Shown: piece after piece, positions 1 through 11,159 of the stretch
Layout of the letters: each line of letters opens with the position of its first letter
Position numbering within the stretch: the stretch's first letter is position 1
NCBI RefSeq assembly: GCF_910592395.1
Contig: NC_088319.1
Coordinates: forward strand, 1,366,001 to 1,426,000
Reading direction: 5' to 3'
DNA: 60,000 nucleotides
DNA from: Lineus longissimus
Lineage: Eukaryota > Nemertea > Pilidiophora > Heteronemertea > Lineidae
Notes under the pieces: generated by a model
Databases searched by the model: none
What the model saw: the letters and a program-made list of their open reading frames with translations, nothing else
Told to the model about the DNA's origin: nothing
Translations under genes and position numbers: made by a program

Positions 1-2935
1 AAGAGGGAAAGGTCTAAAATCCGCCAGAAATCAGAAATTTGACATCTGTCTGTGCTTTTAGCTTTACGACTGCCCGGTTTCTAATGAAAGCATATACTGT
101 GTAGACGCTATTTAGCTGGTTTTGGTGCGTCTGTTTCACATAGGCCTACTAATTAAAATAGGCCCCCTGTATAGGCGCCCTTCAACCGGCTAAATAGCGT
201 CTATGTTGTGTCATAATATGTAATGAAGACACTTTCGATATAACGCGAACGGATCTCTCACTGAATTTTGAGTTGGGAAATCGCCCAAAAGACAAAAAAA
301 GAAACCAACCTTTGAGGGAGTTACAGCATTATTCCATTTTGGTTCAGCACGATATCTAAGCCTGAAAATCATCGATTCCACTGTCAGCAAGTCGCAAGAA
401 CCACAAGAAAAGAACGATTATCGAAGGTTCTATATCGTATGCTTTCGCAAGGGCTCTCCTATAGGATTTTTATACCCCTTGACACAACCAATGCCTTATC
501 CTTATCTCAATAGCGCAGCAATGAAATTGACTGAAGGTATGTTATTCCCTGGATGGCATTTATCATTGCTCCCAATGTGTCCGAAGATAACCGAGATAAC
601 ACTTCCAAAAAGGACATCGAAGCGAGCTAAGATCCAGGAGAACGGCCACCAAACCCTTGTCGCAAGGTCATGACAATATCGGCACGAAATAACTCGGCCA
701 CCAAACCATAACAAAAGAATATTACGATCACTTGTGAAAGTTGTAGGGTCGAATGGCATATCAATAAAGGGATCACTAAATTCTCAGTGGGACAGTGTAT
801 TTAGCTAAATCGACGCATATATTAAGGTTAACTAAATGTTGATCAATCGGTTTACGGAGTTAACCCCACTTTTGACAATAGTTTTCAACCAGGCCTAAGC
901 TGGACAACAGTACTTACCCAATATTATAATGCGAAACACACTGATTAATTTATGGAACGCTGTTGTTGGTTCCAATTAAAATAATACCACTTGAATTTTA
1001 CCCAGATACGCGTTATGATAATCTGCCAGTCAGGGCTGAAAACCATTAATCTCATTGATGACACTAGTTGGAAGAAAGCCAGAAGTATTTGGCAAAGATA
1101 CCACATTTGGCAGTGTTTTGGGAGACAGCAAACATAATTATACAATAACAATATAACAAGTTGGCTGCAGATCAAAGGCTGCAGGCAAGGTTCCGAATTT
1201 CAGTTGGGATATTCCACAAAAGCATTTATCTAACATTGGTAGCAAAATCGTCTCCCTCAGGGAGACTCTCCATTACCGGAGCCAGTCATGCCGACGTATC
1301 GGCGGCGAATATAAGTCCTAAAGTCTCCTCCTTTCACCGCCGATAACTCCCGCCAGGTATTCTGTCGGACGCACCATCATAAACGGGTGGCCAATCAAAT
1401 TGCACGACACAGAGTAGGCCTATTTGAATGACGGCCTGAATTGATAGTGCCAACCTCTGGATCAGGTTACCCTTCTTCTATACAACATGCACTGTGCATT
1501 TTGGGTCAGGTCAGCATCCCTGGAACCGTTACTCATTGAACACCTGTTCTTCAATTATGTCTCCTCCCGATTTGATTAATCGGGGCTACCACTATATGGC
1601 ACTTGTTGCTAGTCCACCAGGACCCAGCTATGGCGAGGCCCACCTGACTATGATGTCAAACATAGGCAAGAGTGAGGAATATGTCCGATGTCACTCGCTT
1701 TGCAAAACCACTGGGGCGTCAAAAAAGCATGTTCAATGCCCGGCCAAATATCATATATAATAAAGGTGTATATACATATATCATGAAGCCCTCAAAATGT
1801 TTGAAAACCATTCACCACGATAAGATTTATGTCATTATTATAGTTTTCTGCACAAGAGTTCCTAATTCACTGGGTGTCGAACACGAATCAATGAGAAACC
1901 TGCAGAACTAAAAATCCAGATGACAGCACCAGTACTAAAAGGTACACTTCCCGTGCATTTTCCATTAGAATTAAGTTTTGTTGATTTTCTCTCTAAAACT
2001 CATCAAAATAGAATTAAGAACCAATAAAACAACATTTTTGGTGCTATTTCCCCATTTTTTAAAAATTAGGCCTAAGGGATGAAATATTCAATAATCAACG
2101 ACTCGGCCGGAAATGGCTTTCGTAGAGCATCTTTCCGTACGCTCAGAATGAGGTTGCTAGCCACGAACATTTTCTGCTACTTTATATATATATATATAGT
2201 ATAGGCCTATGGTGCTACCCCTAACCAAAACCCTACCTAACCAAAGCCTGGCTTAACCGCCCCGGGGAGCCGGGCTGGGGGGGGGGGGGGGTGATCAAGG
2301 ACACATTAGAAACAAGACCAATACAATGTACCTCGTCCCCATAAGGATTTACAGTGTAGCGGATCGAGGCTCAATAATGGCCCAATCAGAAACCCGCCCG
2401 CGAGGTACTAGCAGAGCCATCTACAGGACGTCTATGTAACTAAAAGTTCTAATATAGGTCACCGCATCCTGAACATACGGAAACCATGGTCCACATGCCT
2501 GCAGGGCCCCCTATTGGCAGGTTTTTAAGCAGGTTCCTCATTATTACGAATCCCGACAGTCTTACCATAAGAAACTACATGTGACCCGTTCTTGCAAAAC
2601 CAGTCGCATGTCGCACATAAGATGAGCCTAGATGACACCTGGAGATAATAGGAGAAATTGATGTCGTCAGATTTCACAAAAGGCAGGCAATAGTGATATG
2701 AACAAACGGTCCGTCTCAACCTGCCAAGCTCAGTGCGACACGAGACTGGTTTTGCTGGAACGGGTCATATATTCCATCCATTATAGAATAACAGGAATAT
2801 GTAATCGATGTATGGAGCAGATACAAGAAGGGACAACTTCAGCATAAAGTGGTGGTTTTTCATAGGGCTGTGATCTCTCCAAACCGCAAGCTGGAAAGTC
2901 TGCCCGATTCTCAGCGAGCTGGGGAATAGCATTCC
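1..2935. other. Intergenic, no gene recognised
   Basis: I see no conserved protein or RNA gene here. Open frames are short and have no recognisable motifs. The stretch holds a small foldback repeat (102-203), a TA microsatellite near 2187-2200 and a poly-G run near 2278-2291. The TAGGCCTA-type octamer recurs here and elsewhere in the window. Confidence 0.6.
102..203. repeat. Short foldback element
   Basis: The left end TAGACGCTATTTAGC (102-116) is perfectly complementary to the right end (189-203), and the match extends to 19 of 20 bases. This fits a very short MITE or a stable hairpin of about 102 bp. No coding content. Confidence 0.6.
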
Positions 2936-3296
2936 GCGAAGATGACGTCACTGCAGCTGCTGCCCTCTATTTCCCCATCGCTGCATCACAGGCAATGTCG
3001 GACAAAATGCGGTTTCGTAATGGATTCAGGCTATCTAACTTGGGCAGTTAGATTCAATCTGGCACATGTCCGAGTGTTGGAAATACTACATAATTGTTCT
3101 GAATATTTCTCTCTCTGACTCTATGGTATCATTCATGCTAAAAACAATGCAGGGTCAAAGATAATTTACTTCGGAATAAGCTCAAAATATGCGTAGAAAT
3201 AAGTGTCGATGTCCGCCTGTCACGTGACTAAAACGTCATCAATATCTTATGCAAATGATCTTGTGAGCTATAAATAGTAACTTCGCGGCATGCTAT
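2936..3296. mobile_element. MITE with promoter-like motifs (copy 1)
   Basis: The element has terminal inverted repeats: ATAGCATTCCGCGAAG at the left, and the complement with one mismatch (CTTCGCGGCATGCTAT) at the right. A second copy lies at 57253-57621 inside tandem unit 3. Internally it carries TGACGTCA (CRE-type), CACGTG, an octamer ATGCAAAT and CTATAAATA in that order toward the right end. It has no ORF, so it is presumably non-autonomous. Confidence 0.75.
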
Positions 3297-3842
3297 AGAT
3301 TCATTTGGGTGATGATGACATGCCTTTTCACCACATTCAAATCATCTTGAAAAAGAAAAGAACGATGTAAAAAATATGTTCATTTATTGTCATACCAATA
3401 TATTGGCATATAAAATTATATAAACACATGCAACTAATTTTTGTAACTGAGGAATGTCTTGAGATATTGCCTGGATGACAACTATAAGACAGTAAGATTT
3501 GCTGCAGAGATTGTGGTTTTTGGATGCAATACAAAAATACTTTTTCGGCAAACCATTTGCCTTTTGGGCCTACTTTTTCATACCTCCGACTTATTGTGCA
3601 TTCCAAATCTCAACTAGGCACCTGTTCTGATGACCAATGCTGTTGTATGTCATATTTCGGCAGTATGATGACGTCTTTCTTAGAGTGAGGAGATCACTGA
3701 GGAGATTGCAGCAGTTTTTGAATTTCCATCTGCAGCAGCACCTGTTATAAACAGGGCCTAATGGCCATTATAAGTAGGCCTACCTGCCAGGCAATATCTC
3801 GAGGCACACCACCTTTTAACAGAAACATATAATCCAAGAAAA
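3297..3842. other. Intergenic, nothing recognised
   Basis: No supported gene. An 89-codon minus-strand frame at 3337-3606 has no recognisable motif and is best regarded as chance. Confidence 0.5.
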
Positions 3843-4213
3843 TATAAATGCTGTTTCATGCAAGACTTCCAAGATATTCACTTCTATCTCCAATGGTCAT
3901 GCTTAGGACAGGAATGTGATATATCATAGATCATATAAATGTGGTTTCATGCAAGACTTACAAGTTATATTCACTTCTATCTCCAATGGTCATGCTTCGG
4001 ACAGGAATGTGTTATATCATAGATCATATAAATGTGGTTTCATGCAAGACTTACAAGTTATATTCACTTCTATCTCCAATGGTCATGCTTAGGACAGGAA
4101 TGTGTTATATCATAGATAATATAAATGTGGTCACATGCGAGACTTGCAAGATATTCAGATCTATCTCTCAAGACTACACTGCTTTGAACAGGACTGTGCA
4201 ATATCACGGAACA
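3843..4213. repeat. 93-bp tandem repeat, about four units
   Basis: Units begin with ATAAATG at about 3843, 3935, 4028 and 4121. The period is 92-93 bp, a multiple of three for most units, so a frame stays open for 91 codons on the plus strand. The first three units are nearly identical and the fourth is diverged. The repeated peptide looks like a by-product of the period and not a real gene. Confidence 0.85.
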
Positions 4214-4639
4214 TAAATGCTAAACTTAGGGGACGGTCCACAGCCCACCACCTATTTTCTGACTCCCTCCCTCTGCACTCTGGCACATTCATCTTGTCTA
4301 AATTATAGTAACCATGGTAACTCAATAAGAAAACCATCAGTAACATCACCTTATCCGATGTTTTACTCAGGTGTGACAGCTTAAAAACGTATATGACCTC
4401 ACACATTTATGACAATACACAATCGTTTTCCTGAGGAAAAAAGATTTTGAGGAAATTTTTTAATTTTCCCTATTATTTTTCAGAAGTGACAAGTACCTAC
4501 TTGAGGAACATACAATGTCTTCAACCCTTGCAAACCCAGATGAGCTCATTTTCCTTTGAGGTAGATAAGGTGGGCTGCCAAGGCCCTCATCACATGCAAA
4601 GTTAACAACACACAACTTGAGTACAACTTGAGCAATCAT

Positions 4640-7600
4640 CTACTTTTTCTCCTTCTTCTCCTTAATCTTCGTCAGTTTCTTCTTTAACTTCTCAACATCA
4701 TCTTCATCCTTCCTCGTCCTCCGTCTTGGCTGTGGCCTTGACCCTAATGAACGACCTTGACCTCCAAACTCCTTCTTGAACTTCTGCAGCATCTCTTCCT
4801 GTTTCTCTGCTGCATGTTCCTTTCTTGTCCACAGTAAGATGTTGAATCCTGAACAAAGAAAATAAATGGACCAATCAGCTGACTTCAAAGACAATGGACC
4901 AATCAACTGACTTCAAAGACAAAATGGACCAATCAACTGACTTCAAAGACAAAATGGACCAATCAACTGACTTCAAAGACAAAATGGACCAATCAACTGA
5001 CTTCAAAGACAAAATCGACCAATCAACTGACTTCAAAGACAAAATCGACCAATTTCTTTCAAACAGTTGACTCAAATTCGGGCATAAAGAAGAGTTTTTC
5101 CCTGAGTGAGTAAGCGTTATGGTATAAAGTGAACTCACCCATACCAACTGCAAGACGATCCCCCAAAATATTAAACTTATGGAGCTGCAACAAAAAATAA
5201 ATGATTATAGAATCCTTCCCATAACTGTAGCATGGACCGCGGGATCAAGTAAATTACCATGTAGATTGAAATGAATACATTCACAGGACTTGAACAGTAT
5301 GACAATGGCAATTACCTACAAAGCTACAAATTGAAAATTGCGGCTTCAGACATACGTCATGTCACAGGCCCAGCAGGGCCACTCTCTAATAAATGTGTGG
5401 TGCATCCTGGTGGCCCAAGTTCTCGTAAGACCCCTGAAGAGGGCAAAACAATCCAAAAACCCATTCTGGTCAGCATATCTTTCCTCCCCTTCCCCTACGT
5501 CTGGCATATTTCAAATACACAACTTCTTACACACGAATTCATGTACCTCCCGCAACTGAATTCGGGGAAATAACAAGATTGGATTTTGGTATCGGAGTAC
5601 TGGAGAGCCAAAAATATGAGGGGCTGTGGCGCGGATCCTTCAAAACATGCCCCTAGGCATTGCACGGCCGGGCTGAAAGATGGGGGTCAATTTGTCATAT
5701 ACGAGTCACGCTTTGTCGACCAAAAGACCGACCTCTGTTCAAAATTTGTTGGTGCAAGGTTGGCAAACATGATATACTTTTCTTGGTAGACTCACAAATA
5801 TGGGTAATTCATGTGCGAGAAAGTATAAAGGAGAACATTATAGCAGGCAGCATGAAGGCCAGATCATATTTCAGCGACAGTCGCACTGGAGAAAAAAGAC
5901 GCTATACAAAAGGATCCCATTCCAAATTCGAAACAGGATCCAACCTCTGTAGGGGGCCCTAAATATGGGACTCTTAACCCTTTAACACCTCGAGGTGCCC
6001 GATGACCCCCGCCGCCGATCCCCCTGGAGGCGCCCTATGACGCCCGCGCACCCATATTCAAATTTCGCGCGCTTAGCTACCGATCTCCTTCAGAGCGCCG
6101 CCTAATTATTAATCTATGAAACTAAAGCTTTCAGATGCCCGGATGAACAATGGTTACTGCTGTAGAAGTTTTTGAGATATTTGACGATTAAGTTTTTGTT
6201 TCTTTTCGAGCCAGTAAATGCAGGTCAAACATTTGAATTGCTGAAATGGATCGTTTGTTTGATTCCGATTTGGATGTACCCTATCTAATAGGAAATTTCA
6301 TCTTCTTTCAAATAAATGGGACTTGTAATACATTATTTCATTTTGTGCAAAACTGGACACACCCGCAAAAAATATGATTTCCAGGTAAAATTACGTCGGG
6401 GCCTAGGGGAATAAGCACTTGCGCTGGCAGTGGCTCTAAGTGTTACAGGGTTAATATGGATCACAATTGACAGAAAATACATGGCTGCTCACTGATTTTA
6501 TTCCAACAGCTGCAGGATCGTACAACTCAACGACCTTCTTCCCAGTATCAGCCCGGAAGACGTCTGTGCTTCTCAGTTCACAGGGGGCATAACCTGGGAA
6601 CTTGGGGTCAGGGTATCTGCCAACAACTATCAGGTCTTGATGAGGATGCCAGTTGGCCTATGGAAGAAAGATGAAACATTTTTATTGTGTAGACAGAAAT
6701 ACAACTACAGTTGAACCTCCCTTAGCGGACACCTCTCTATTAAGGACACTAGTTTTGGTCCCAAATTGGTTGTTTCCATTCAATTTGACCTATGTTATCA
6801 GGACACCTCTTTATTAAATAAGGACAGCACTTGTCGGTCCCGAGGGTGTCCTTAATAGAGAGGTTCTACTGTACTATAAATACCAAAATTCAGCAATTTA
6901 CATGGCTGATAACTTCACTACGGCATTGTGTATGACCATATTTCTATATTCCAGACTAGCAAGTACAGTGGAACCTCCCTTAGCGGACACCTCTCTATTA
7001 AGAACAACCTCTCTATTAAGGACACTAGTTTTGGTCCCAAAGTGGTCATTTCCATTCAATTATACCTCTCTTATCAGGACACCTCCATATTAAGGACAGC
7101 ACTTGTCAGTCCCGAGGGTGTCCCTAATAGAGAGGTTCCACTGTAAATAAGAACGGGGTACCTCGTACAACTCCTCACCTTGATTGGTGTCATGTGCTGG
7201 AAGAAGCGATGAGGATGAAGTATCATAGTTTCCAGCTGCCAAAAGGGAGCTCGGTAAACCCGCAGCTCGTTGCGCTGGTCGGTGGTCAGCAGACGACAGC
7301 CATCACTTGGACTGAAATAAGCTGCAATGAAACTGAAATTAAGTTAAAGGAACAATATAGGCAGCAGCTAGGCAGGCAAGATAAAGTTACACAAAGTCGC
7401 CAATAGGGGTCTCTCATATATGTCAGTATGTCGAAATGATTCACGCTTGTACGAGGAATATATTTAGTGCTGAATCTGACATGACCCAGTGCCCTTACTT
7501 TATATAATATTGGTGACCTGGAGATAGGGATGGCCAAATTAGCCCCTCTGCTCCTGCCTATAGTCCCCCTTTAAAGGGAATATGCCTGCTCAATACAATA

Positions 7601-10600
7601 CCCTTTTCCTGTGTTTCAGTCGGTATCAAGGCAAGCATGATTGAAACGGCCCGAAATTGCAACACGAGTCATTTTTATGGAATTCCAAAACATGCGAGTT
7701 TCTGAATAGCATGCTACCTTACCACAAGTTCAGCAAGCTGAATCCAGCTCACTGCATTTTCACCAGTACAACAGGAAATAAGAATGTACATTTTCCTCCA
7801 TGGTGAAAACATTAGGAAGGCAGGTTAATGCAGGTTACAACTTTTGAAACTTTATCTCACCAGAGTTTACCGGTTTCTCATGTTTCAGTGTCTCCAAGCA
7901 ATCCTTCTTGTCTCGTAACTTGCGTACATCCCATAATTTAACGGTGGAGTCGGTCGACGCCGTACAGAGCAGCCAATCTTCCCGAGGATGGAATTCAGCA
8001 TGTGTGATCTTGTTTTTGTGAAGCCTCGAAGCCACGATCTCAAGATAAGAAAATTTACATTCAACCGCTGCGCAAACCATGACTCTCAGTAACTGCGGCC
8101 TGCGACGACAACATGACAATTGATTTCAATTTCACCCATCGATGGCCGCATTCCAGCCACCACAATCATTGAGCTGTCGTCAAGGTTTGGTTGCAGGTCG
8201 CGACAACAAAATCGCCAGTCCGCATGGTACTCCAAGATTCATGTTAATTGTATTTCTTGTGACACAGATTAATAGAAAGAAGGAAATTTGAAATCTAAAC
8301 ACAAATATTGAAATAAAATTATCAACTTCACTTTTGAGTATTATTACCACTATTTCACTGGTACTCAAGTGTATAAATCTATTCAACAATCACGTCAAAT
8401 GCAAAAGTAAATTTAGTCCTCCAAAAAAATAGCCCTTACCTATTAATAAATGATGGATTAAGCACATGACTATGAAGACCAAAGACTAGCTTGCTTGTAA
8501 TGGCAGTTCATTTACCTCATTCCCATTTGGTGTTATTAATTTCAACGTCCCGACATTGTCTCCGGTCACAACCATCCTTCTACTTGGATTTATGTCCACA
8601 CAACAATACCAGAAGCTGAAATATAAAGATATGAAGATATGAGATCAGAGACCAGGGTTTCAGTTAAAGGGAACATGGCATGAAATGCTAAAAGAAATGG
8701 GTGGTCTTGAACAGCCCAGTAAAAACCTAAGGCGGGAATTTAGTATCTATCATGATGTTCACGTCAATAGAGGATTTCAATTACAGTATTTTGAGTCACA
8801 AAAGTTTCAAGGAACTCTTTGACCTCGAATTCTAAAAGGAGTAGGCCTACTTAGTGTACAACATATTGTTTCGAGAACAAACCTCTCGTTTGGTTCACCA
8901 GCATCCTCCAAAAGGCCAGTAGTTGTTCAGGCGTCTCTCCCTACCTTGGCAGCTTACCACCTTACCTTGGAAGCAGCCAACCTTCCTTGCTTTAGAATTT
9001 CGTGAAGGAGTTTTATAGGGCAACTCCACAATGCAGGCCAGCCTGCCTCATGTTCTACACTGGCAGAACCTATTGAATATCAAGGGTAGCAGTAGCACCC
9101 TACCTTGAAAAACCCCCATGGAGAACACTGCTCACTATTGCCATATCAGCCTTTTTACACAATGTCAATGTCTGGACGATTTGTTAAGACATGAGGGAAT
9201 GATATTGGGAAGCAGGATATCCAGAGGGAAGCTATGAAGGGCACGAGTCTTGCCAGGCCTTTGCAATTGCGTGTACACTTATTTCAGACTTTCCCGCCCA
9301 ACAACTTACTCCCAAGTCATTGTATCGAGAAGAACCTCATCCTGCCGTCCCTGTAAATCGCGCACACTGACTTTTCCATCGAGTGTTGACGTGAGAAGTT
9401 TGTTCATCTCATGTGGGTGAAATTTCATTCCTGAAACATTCCCCCCTGGACCACGCTGAAAATTTCAAAAAAATACTTTTCTATGAGACTTTTAAAGACT
9501 GTCCACTTACTCATGACAATTAAAGGTGTCGCTTAAAACCATCGCTTTCTTTCGGGTTACATCATGGAGTTTGACAGTGCCATCTATTGAGGATGTAAGA
9601 ATCCGATTCGCATTGTTCGGCCAGAATTTCATGGCTTGTATCGAGCCTCCTGCTCCTTTCTGCAGAGAAAAGATTACTAAATTAGCAGACGGCAACAGTC
9701 TGAAAGTCAAGATGCCTGGTGATGTGACAAAAGTGTCCCATCTTGTTGATTTCCGAGTTCTGCTGACCTGTTGTCTAGTACTGTTGGTAAGCATTGTGTC
9801 AAGAGAGATATTTCAGGAATCTAAAAAACTGACGGACTACTGGCAGCCACTACACTTCAACCAAGAGCCAATGGCAGAAACGGACAAGTTGTCAAGCTGA
9901 ATTAGAGGTGAACTGGAAGTCATGAAGTCTAGTTGAAGCAAATGGGTCAAGGGGGAGGGAGGGGGGTTACAGAATTAACATTTGACTGCTGCATAAGAAC
10001 TTATAAAGGGCTTTAGTACAAAGCCAAATACAGTGGAACCTCCCTTAGCGGACACCTCTCTATTCAATTTGACCTTTCTAATCAGGACACCTCTCTATTA
10101 ACGACAGCACTTGTCAGTCCCGAGGGTGTCCTTAATAGAGAGGTTCTACTATGCTTAAAATGGCATGGAGCCTTGGAGGAAAAAACCTTTGGGCTACTTA
10201 CTCCCTGGATGAGCATCTCATTGTCAATTTGGTCCGTGTCCCAAATGATGATGTCACCACCTTTTGACCCAGCCGCAAGGATGTTTGGTTGTTTAGGATG
10301 CCATGCCATGGATGTGACACGACGATCAAAGGGGCTGGCCGTTCGGTAGAGTTGAAGGTTGGAGACGAGGTTGACGAGAGGCTGTGACGTGTCCTGAAAA
10401 GGAGGCAACAGAGATTGCTAGAGCTCGATGTTCTTGATGTCAAAATTCATTGGGTACAACCTCCCTAGAAAGGACACCCGCACGACTGAGAAGTACTGTC
10501 CTTAATAAAGAGATGTCCTGATAAGAGATGTTATTGAATGGCAGCAACCAATTACACACCAAAACTAATGCCCTTATACCATAGTGGGTGTTCTTATTAG

Positions 10601-11159
10601 AGAGGTATCTGCTAAGGGAGGTTCCACTGATTCAACTCACTTGTTCAAGGGTGTCAGTTTGGTTCCAGGCAATAACCTTGATTCCTGGCCTCATCAAGTT
10701 TTTTCAACTCCAATGTATTAAGTAAAACAAACTCACCTGTGAACAGACAGCAGGACAAGCCTTCATCTGTCTCTGGCAGAGAAACTCCATGATGTTTCTT
10801 CCACAGCCAAACTTACCAGACAACCCAGCAATCGGAGGGGGGCATTTCCGAGGGAGAAAGTTAAACAATTTGTCCATTTCCTTTTCAACTGCTTTGTACC
10901 TTTCGCTCAGAATCACTGCACTGTTGTTGTTTTCACGGCACTTATTACACCCGTCTTCAGAAATTGATGATTTTTTAGCGGAATCTTTCAAACTTGCAAG
11001 CCGTGATTTCTTTGTAGGCCGCTTCTTGGTATTACCGACTCTTGGCTTCATGAGGTTGGGTTCAAATTCTTCTTCGGACACGGTTTCATCTAATGATTCT
11101 GGTCTAGGGCGTTTATTCTTCAGTGCTGCAGAACGCTTTGGTTGGACACGCGATGGCAT
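4640..11159 (-). CDS. DDB2: DNA damage-binding protein 2 (DDB2/XPE), nine-exon gene
   Basis: WD40 subunit of the UV-DDB complex. With DDB1-CUL4 it recognises UV photoproducts in chromatin and starts global nucleotide-excision repair. Exons (minus strand): 10737-11159, 10202-10393, then 9511-9659 or 9310-9455, 8516-8615, 7861-8038, 7179-7321, 6493-6657, 5139-5184, 4640-4848. All junctions are GT-AG and phases agree, giving 534 or 533 aa (human 427). Family marks: [13 protein letters not shown] and [11 protein letters not shown] in repeat 1; MVVTGDNVG in repeat 3; WDVR at residues 324-327, the DDB1-contacting WDxR; FFQH with F388-Q389-H390 matching the human lesion-probing FQH hairpin; and VVGRYPDP in repeat 6. 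Start: the ATG at 11159 opens a basic tail ([17 protein letters not shown]). The N-terminus is longer than human and has several Cys; the C-terminus adds a Lys/Arg-rich, coiled-coil-like tail after the last blade. Convincing orthologue. Confidence 0.95.
4867..5052. repeat. 30-bp tandem repeat in DDB2 intron 8
   Basis: About six copies of a ~30-bp unit containing GACCAATCAACTGACTTCAA. The first copy is 2 bp shorter, and the distal copies have ATCGACC for ATGGACC. It lies between exons 8 and 9. Every copy contains CCAAT. The period of 30 keeps a minus-strand frame open (LKSVDWSI repeats), which is not part of DDB2. Confidence 0.9.
5974..6454. mobile_element. piggyBac-like MITE with TTAA target duplication
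   Basis: TTAA stands at both ends (5974-5977 and 6451-6454). Inside are inverted ends CCCTTTAACAC (left) and CCCTGTAACAC (right, read on the minus strand). TTAA duplication plus CCC-starting ends is the piggyBac signature. At about 480 bp with no ORF it is non-autonomous. It sits in DDB2 intron 7, about 38 bp from the exon 7 donor. Confidence 0.75.
6708..6871. mobile_element. pogo/Tc1-like MITE, copy 1
   Basis: Flanked by TA on both sides. Ends are CAGTTGAACCTCC and its approximate complement GAGAGGTTCTACTG. Body contains CTTAGCGGACACCTCTCTAT. Lies in DDB2 intron 6. The CAGT-GAACCTC terminus with a TA duplication resembles pogo-type elements. Confidence 0.75.
6966..7143. mobile_element. pogo/Tc1-like MITE, copy 2
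   Basis: The best-preserved copy in the window: TA (6964-6965), CAGTGGAACCTCC at the start, GAGAGGTTCCACTG at the end, then TA (7144-7145). 178 bp, no ORF. Lies in DDB2 intron 6, ending about 35 bp before the exon 6 donor. Confidence 0.85.
8925..9110. repeat. Dispersed repeat shared with the C4-like gene introns
   Basis: This DDB2 intron segment contains GCAGCTTACCACCTTACCTT and a block ending in TATCAAGGG. Both blocks recur in the same order in intron 3 of each C4-like copy (about 20270-20425, 35612-35767, 51066-51221). It is therefore a dispersed repeat, probably a transposon relic of unknown class. Confidence 0.65.
9310..9455 (-). CDS. DDB2: DDB2 alternative exon 3b (WD repeat 2, version b)
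   Basis: 146 nt; also enters in phase 0 and leaves in phase 2. It reads [14 protein letters not shown], then [14 protein letters not shown], and ends ...LLDTMTW before D-FWYCC of exon 4. By eye about 19 of 48 residues match exon 3a, so the duplication is old but both are open with good splice sites (acceptor GAAATTTTCAG, donor GTAAGTTG). Only 55 bp separate the two exons. Using either one gives the seven-bladed propeller; using both would break frame. Confidence 0.88.
9511..9659 (-). CDS. DDB2: DDB2 alternative exon 3a (WD repeat 2, version a)
   Basis: 149 nt; enters in phase 0 after exon 2 and leaves in phase 2. It reads [12 protein letters not shown], then [14 protein letters not shown], matching human WD repeat 2 (GAGGSITGLKF, SSMEGTTRLQDF). 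Acceptor TTTTCTCTGCAG, donor GTAAGTGG. Joined to exon 4 it continues as [12 protein letters not shown] in frame. Joined to exon 3b instead, the frame shifts and meets a stop after about ten codons. Confidence 0.9.
10031..10149. mobile_element. pogo/Tc1-like MITE, copy 3 (internally deleted)
   Basis: Starts TA-CAGTGGAACCTCC and ends near GAGAGGTTCTACTA, with the last bases eroded. Shorter than the other copies. It is in DDB2 intron 2, about 50 bp from the exon 2 donor. Confidence 0.7.
10457..10629. mobile_element. pogo/Tc1-like MITE, copy 4 (opposite orientation, diverged)
   Basis: The right end AAGGGAGGTTCCACTG is the complement of the family left end. The left end (ACAACCTCCCTAG) is degraded. 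The interior retains the family's GGACACC and AGAGATGTCC blocks. DDB2 intron 1. Confidence 0.6.

Noticed and set aside
3941-4216. 91-codon frame with internal peptide repeat
   Set aside because: Direct consequence of the 93-bp tandem repeat; no start context or family motif.
9310-9659. Exon 3b as an extra, eighth WD repeat spliced after 3a
   Set aside because: Joining 3a to 3b shifts the frame and stops early, and would add a blade to a seven-bladed protein.
9526-9900. 124-codon plus-strand frame over DDB2 exon 3a
   Set aside because: Antisense shadow of a well-supported exon.
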